Assembly (NCBI GenBank): GCA_003151895.1
Contig: PLYX01000048.1
Span: forward strand, 1-6,883
Direction of reading: 5' to 3'
DNA length: 6,883 bases
From: Solirubrobacterales bacterium
Lineage (GTDB): Bacteria; Actinomycetota; Thermoleophilia; Solirubrobacterales; Solirubrobacteraceae
Shown here: positions 4,475 to 6,883 of the stretch, one piece after another
How positions within the stretch are numbered: position 1 is the stretch's first letter
Layout of the letters: every line of letters starts with the position of its first letter
The notes under the pieces: generated by a model
Database searches by the model: none
Seen by the model: the letters and a program-made list of their open reading frames with translations, nothing else
Told to the model about the DNA's origin: nothing
Made by a program: the position numbers and the translations under genes

Positions 4475-5718
4475 GGTCCGGTGGTCTGTGTCGGTTCGCT
4501 CGAGGGCGTGGTGGGGGCGGCGACGGCTGGTTCGGTTGCCGGGCGGGAGGATATCTCCAAAATCGAGTCCAACTGGGCCTGGGTGGTGGCGGAGATCGCG
4601 CTTTCGTCCCCGATCAGCCAGCCGTGATTGTAAACGCCGTGCACCGGCCCCGACGGCGGCGAGCCGGGCTGCAGGTCGCTCAAATAGCCGCTCAGCGTGG
4701 AGGGCAGCTCGTGGGGGCTTTCGAGCAGCAGCAATGGGCCGTAGTCGCCGATCGCCGACAGTGGCGCCGCGGCGGGCCCGTCGAGCGGCCGCGACACGTT
4801 TGCGAACACCAGCCCGTGTCCCGGTTCCACCACCCCCCACCCAAACGACCCGTCGGTGAAGCGCGCCACCGCGATCGCGTTCGTCGCCGGGGTGGCGCCG
4901 GCGATGCGGGTCACGGTGCCGTAGCGCCCCAGCTCCCTCGCCACGTTGTCGCTGACGACAGTGCTCGGACCGACCAGATAGATCGAGATCTTCCCGAGCC
5001 GCCGAAGCTCGGCCGTGGTGCTCGGCGGGATTTCGGACCGCTCCACGAACAGGATCGGCGCGCCCGTCTGCGCCGACAGGCCGGCCGCCGGCATCGTCAG
5101 CGCGGGCGTTCCGTCGGCCGCCGTCACGATCACCCTGCTCGGGGTGCGTCCGCGCAGACCGCTCGACACGCGCTCGATCGCCACCGCCAACGCCGCCGCG
5201 TCCTTGCCGGTGATCGAGCGAGTGAGGTAGCCCGACGGCGTTGCGGTGGCGCCGATCTGAATCACCTGCGCGCGGCCTGGCGCGCCGGCTGCCGTCGGTC
5301 CCAGCGCCCCAGTCCCTGTCGGCGCCATCGCACGCAGCGCCTGCCCGCTCGCTTCGGGCAGCGTGCTCCCGTCGCTGTACAGCAGCGGCGCGTGCAGGGG
5401 AGCCCCGGCGAGCACGGACGCCGCAAGCGCAGCCGGCCAGTCGGCGCTGTCCACGAACACCACCGCCTGCGGGCGCGTGGTCGCTGTTGGGCCGGGATAC
5501 ACGGCGAGCGCCACCGCGGCCGCGTCGATTGTGCTGTCCGAGCCGCCGAGGCGCGTGGTGTTCTTCGTGGAGAGCCCGCCGGCGCCGTGTGCCCCGACGG
5601 CTGCCACCGGCCCCGCGCCGTGTTCGACCGCCGGGGGCGAGAGTGCCTTGCCGCATCCCGCAAGAGCTGCGCAGAGGGCGAGCGCGACGACCATGAGGCG
5701 CAGAGAGGGGGCACGCAT
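4471..5718 (-). CDS. Lipoprotein with cell-wall-binding repeat 2 (CWB2) modules
   Basis: This 415-residue protein begins with a lipoprotein signal peptide: basic start (MRAPSLRLM), hydrophobic core and lipobox LAGC with the lipidated cysteine at 22. The mature part resembles the CWB2 family (PF04122), which usually comes in threes. Module 1 at about 53-158 starts NTTRLGGSDSTIDAAAVALA, close to the family signature RLxGxxRxxTA. Module 2 spans about 165-265 (PILFVERSEIPPSTTAELRRLG, then IYLVGPSTVVSDNV). Module 3 at about 268-390 starts TRIAGATPATNAIAVAR. In clostridia such triplets anchor S-layer proteins to wall polymers; here lipidation would also tether it to the membrane. A Thr/Pro/Ser-rich tail (392-415) follows. 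No enzymatic domain is seen. The ATG at 5718 follows TAGCGT by 9 nt. The gene is coupled to the 93-aa gene and diverges from the NlpC/P60 gene. Confidence 0.85.
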   Translation of the reverse strand: MRAPSLRLMVVALALCAALAGCGKALSPPAVEHGAGPVAAVGAHGAGGLSTKNTTRLGGSDSTIDAAAVALAVYPGPTATTRPQAVVFVDSADWPAALAASVLAGAPLHAPLLYSDGSTLPEASGQALRAMAPTGTGALGPTAAGAPGRAQVIQIGATATPSGYLTRSITGKDAAALAVAIERVSSGLRGRTPSRVIVTAADGTPALTMPAAGLSAQTGAPILFVERSEIPPSTTAELRRLGKISIYLVGPSTVVSDNVARELGRYGTVTRIAGATPATNAIAVARFTDGSFGWGVVEPGHGLVFANVSRPLDGPAAAPLSAIGDYGPLLLLESPHELPSTLSGYLSDLQPGSPPSGPVHGVYNHGWLIGDESAISATTQAQLDSILEISSRPATEPAVAAPTTPSSEPTQTTGP

Positions 5719-5727
5719 GCGAGGCTC

Positions 5728-5733
5728 ACGCTA
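5728..5733 (-). promoter_or_regulatory. Candidate -10 box of the CWB2 lipoprotein operon (leaderless)
   Basis: Read on the minus strand, TAGCGT fits TANNNT and lies 9 nt before the ATG at 5718, so transcription would begin at or just before the start codon. There is no Shine-Dalgarno before this ATG. No good -35 is visible in the GC-rich DNA upstream. Confidence 0.4.
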
Positions 5734-5763
5734 CCCGCCGCCCCCGACGGCTGCGGCGCCCCG

Positions 5764-5826
5764 GGGTGGCTCATTCCGGTGCCAAGGTCGGACGTCGAGG
5801 GTCCCTCCGGCTGCAATCAGCCACCC
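5764..5826. repeat. 63-nt segment closed by an 8-bp perfect inverted repeat
   Basis: GGGTGGCT (5764-5771) and AGCCACCC (5819-5826) are perfect complements. Inside lies a tight dyad, GAGGG-T-CCCTC (5797-5807). The overall size recalls a small structured RNA, but there is no tRNA T-arm or anticodon arm. It lies upstream of both divergent promoters, so if transcribed it would need its own promoter. It may be chance in GC-rich DNA. Confidence 0.3.
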
Positions 5827-5838
5827 AGAATCGCCGTG

Positions 5839-5861
5839 TTTGCGGGGAAAACCGCCGCAAA
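5839..5861. promoter_or_regulatory. Perfect dyad TTTGCGG-N9-CCGCAAA, candidate operator
   Basis: The 7-bp arms 5839-5845 and 5855-5861 are perfectly complementary around 9 nt. The dyad sits about 60 nt upstream of the expected transcription start of the NlpC/P60 gene, where activators often bind. Its centre is about 32.5 nt from that of the next dyad, close to three helical turns. The binding protein is unknown. Confidence 0.4.
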
Positions 5862-5873
5862 GCTGTCCATCCG

Positions 5874-5891
5874 GTGCAACCGTCGTTGCAC
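5874..5891. promoter_or_regulatory. Perfect 18-nt dyad GTGCAAC-N4-GTTGCAC, candidate operator
   Basis: The 7-bp arms 5874-5880 and 5885-5891 are perfectly complementary around CGTC. The dyad covers the place where the -35 of the TAGCCT promoter would be, so a bound protein could repress or replace -35 contacts. It does not fit the Crp pattern (TGTGA-N6-TCACA) or the MtrA direct-repeat pattern. The regulator is unknown. Confidence 0.5.
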
Positions 5892-5893
5892 TC

Positions 5894-5902
5894 TGATAGC
5901 CT
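5894..5902 (+). promoter_or_regulatory. Extended -10 promoter of the riboswitch/NlpC-P60 transcript
   Basis: TG-A-TAGCCT is an extended -10 element (TGN followed by TANNNT). Transcription would start near 5909, just before the first conserved riboswitch bases, which is the expected spacing. There is no recognisable -35; the 18-nt dyad occupies that place. Confidence 0.55.
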
Positions 5903-5910
5903 GCCGCCCC

Positions 5911-6045
5911 GAACGCCGAATCCTTGGCCAGAAGCCAAGGAACGGGGGACCCAAGTTGTTGGGGCGAATCCCACGGTAATCCGTGAGAAGCGCAGGCTCT
6001 TTCAGCGCTAGCCCGTCAGCTAACCCCGCAGGCCGACGAAAGAGG
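5911..6045 (+). promoter_or_regulatory. Cyclic di-AMP riboswitch (ydaO/yuaA class)
   Basis: Conserved blocks of the ydaO class appear in order: GAATCC (5918-5923), GGGGGACCC (5944-5952), GGGGCGAATCC (5961-5971) and the near-invariant CCCGTCAGCTAACC (6012-6025) followed by GCAGGC (6028-6033). Supporting stems are CCTTGGC/GCCAAGG (5922-5928 with 5934-5940), CACGG/CCGTG (5972-5976 with 5981-5985) and GGCT/AGCC (5995-5998 with 6010-6013). The class binds c-di-AMP and usually lowers expression; in actinobacteria it precedes wall hydrolase genes. The element ends at the ribosome binding site AAAGAGG (6039-6045), 5 nt before the GTG start. CTCTTTC at 5997-6003 is perfectly complementary to GAAAGAG at 6038-6044, so masking of that site is a plausible control mechanism. 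No terminator hairpin with a T-tract is seen before the gene. Confidence 0.92.
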
Positions 6046-6050
6046 TTGCT

Positions 6051-6794
6051 GTGCGATTCCGAGCCCTCGGCTCAACGGTTTTCTGCATGCTGTTCGTGGT
6101 CGGCACACCCGTGTCGGCGACCGCCGCCACCGGCGGAGTCGCCGCCGGCGGGGCGCCCGCCCCCACGGTCAAGGCTCCCGCCACCAAGCCCCACACGGCG
6201 CCCGTCACCTCGCATTCCACCAGCCTCCCCTACAGGGGGCCCGTCTACCAGAAGACGGCAACGGGGCAGATCGTCCCCTACGTGTCGACTCAAACACCCG
6301 GCGAACTGAAGCCGGTGACCGGCGGAAGCGCGGTCGGGGTTCTCGCCGACACCAAGCCCGAGCTGCTCGTCCCGGGCCACACCGCACGCGTGGTAGACGG
6401 CCTCGCGGCAGCCCCGATGTCTGCCCCGCTCGCCGTCCAGGAGATCGTCTGGGCAGGCGACCAGATCATCGGCCTGCCCTACATCTTCGGCGGTGGTCAC
6501 GCATCGTTCGTCTCGCCCGGCTACGACTGCTCGGGCACCGTCTCCTTCGCGCTGCACGGCGCCAGCCTGCTCACGACGCCGGAGGACTCCTCCGAATTCA
6601 TGGTGTGGGGATTGGGTGGCGTCGGGACCTGGGTGACGGTGTTCACCAACCCCGGCCACGCGTACATGACCGTGGCGGGCCTGCGCCTGGACACGAGCGC
6701 CGCTGACGACCCCACCAACCAGCAGGGTCCCCGCTGGCGTCCGCTGCGGCCCGCCAACAGCGGCTTCACGGTTCGTCACCCCACAAGCCTCTGA
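6051..6794 (+). CDS. Secreted NlpC/P60-family peptidoglycan hydrolase
   Basis: This 247-residue protein starts at GTG 6051, set by AAAGAGG at 6039-6045. It has a Sec signal peptide at about 1-26 (MRFRALG, hydrophobic core, SATAA cleavage region). A long Pro/Thr/Ala-rich linker (27-125) could span the wall. The C-terminal half is a compact NlpC/P60 cysteine peptidase domain (about 127-240): AGDQIIGLPYIFGGGH (135-150), nucleophile C160 in YDCSGTVSFAL, and probable catalytic H203 in NPGHAYMTVAG. I cannot place the third polar residue with confidence. The family cleaves stem-peptide bonds of peptidoglycan during growth, separation or resuscitation. Control by the c-di-AMP riboswitch fits this, because c-di-AMP tracks wall and turgor stress. 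It diverges from a wall-binding lipoprotein gene. The exact bond cut is unknown. Confidence 0.9.
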   Translation: MRFRALGSTVFCMLFVVGTPVSATAATGGVAAGGAPAPTVKAPATKPHTAPVTSHSTSLPYRGPVYQKTATGQIVPYVSTQTPGELKPVTGGSAVGVLADTKPELLVPGHTARVVDGLAAAPMSAPLAVQEIVWAGDQIIGLPYIFGGGHASFVSPGYDCSGTVSFALHGASLLTTPEDSSEFMVWGLGGVGTWVTVFTNPGHAYMTVAGLRLDTSAADDPTNQQGPRWRPLRPANSGFTVRHPTSL

Positions 6795-6801
6795 CGCTCC
6801 C

Positions 6802-6824
6802 CGCGGCGCAGACTTCGCGCCGCG
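6802..6824 (+). terminator. Hairpin terminator after the NlpC/P60 gene
   Basis: CGCGGCGC (6802-6809) and GCGCCGCG (6817-6824) form a perfect 8-bp stem around a 7-nt loop, starting 7 nt after the stop codon. No T-tract follows, as is common in high-GC actinobacteria. Confidence 0.65.
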
Positions 6825-6874
6825 CCCCGCATCATCGCGTCGGCTACGCTACTAACCTCACGTCCCCGCCCCAC

Positions 6875-6880
6875 AGGAGG
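6875..6880 (+). promoter_or_regulatory. Ribosome binding site of a gene beyond the right edge
   Basis: AGGAGG is a perfect Shine-Dalgarno three bases before the window ends, so a + strand gene probably begins a few bases further on. A weak -10 candidate, TACGCT (6845-6850), lies between it and the terminator hairpin, which would make it a separate transcript. Confidence 0.5.
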
Positions 6881-6883
6881 ATC

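Noticed and set aside
4475..5656. Upstream extension of the small minus-strand protein to 487 codons
   Set aside because: The extra sequence is an out-of-frame shadow of the CWB2 lipoprotein. The ATG at 4474, overlapping the lipoprotein stop, is the natural start.
4624..5979. 451-codon + strand frame opposite the lipoprotein
   Set aside because: It is low-complexity Arg/Gly/Ala sequence that runs through the promoter and riboswitch; the minus-strand protein has a signal peptide, lipobox and CWB2 modules.
1..6883. CRISPR arrays, insertion sequences, integrase or transposase genes, rRNA or tRNA genes
   Set aside because: None was seen on either strand. The repeats present are few, short and differently spaced, and no recombinase motif appears in any credible protein.

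Overview
The window is GC-rich DNA from what looks like an actinobacterium, most likely of the Thermoleophilia/Solirubrobacterales type. This rests on the high-GC codon use, a cyclic di-AMP (ydaO-type) riboswitch in front of a secreted NlpC/P60 hydrolase, a lipoprotein with cell-wall-binding repeat 2 modules, and several starts that look leaderless (a TANNNT box 8-9 nt before ATG). The first gene also resembles secreted proteins of unknown function that I recall from that group. The lineage is an inference, since there is no rRNA or marker gene here.

Layout. (1) 1-387 (+) is the 3' end of a secreted-type protein of unknown function. (2) 388-787 has no gene but is dense in signals: three long GC-rich hairpins (412-444, 463-510, 544-578), then an abruptly AT-rich stretch with a near-consensus promoter and three copies of a 14-nt repeat. 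(3) 788-2457 (+) is a hipBA toxin-antitoxin operon: an XRE repressor/antitoxin and a HipA-family serine/threonine kinase toxin with a 4-nt overlap. (4) 2475-3536 (-) is an enolase-superfamily enzyme, convergent with hipA. (5) 3614-4183 (+) is a four-helix membrane protein with a basic, disordered N-terminus. It diverges from the enolase gene. (6) 4471-5718 (-) and 4193-4474 (-) form a two-gene operon: a CWB2-repeat lipoprotein and a 93-residue hypothetical protein, overlapping by ATGA. (7) 5719-6050 is a 332-nt divergent regulatory region with two perfect dyads, a promoter and the c-di-AMP riboswitch. (8) 6051-6794 (+) is a secreted NlpC/P60 hydrolase, followed by a terminator-like hairpin and, at the window edge, the ribosome binding site of another + strand gene.

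How the parts fit. The right half is concerned with the cell envelope: a surface lipoprotein diverges from a peptidoglycan hydrolase whose mRNA carries a c-di-AMP sensor, a known link between this second messenger and wall turnover. The hipBA operon probably autoregulates through the repeats around its promoter. The three-hairpin cluster upstream of hipBA is the feature least explained by known families.
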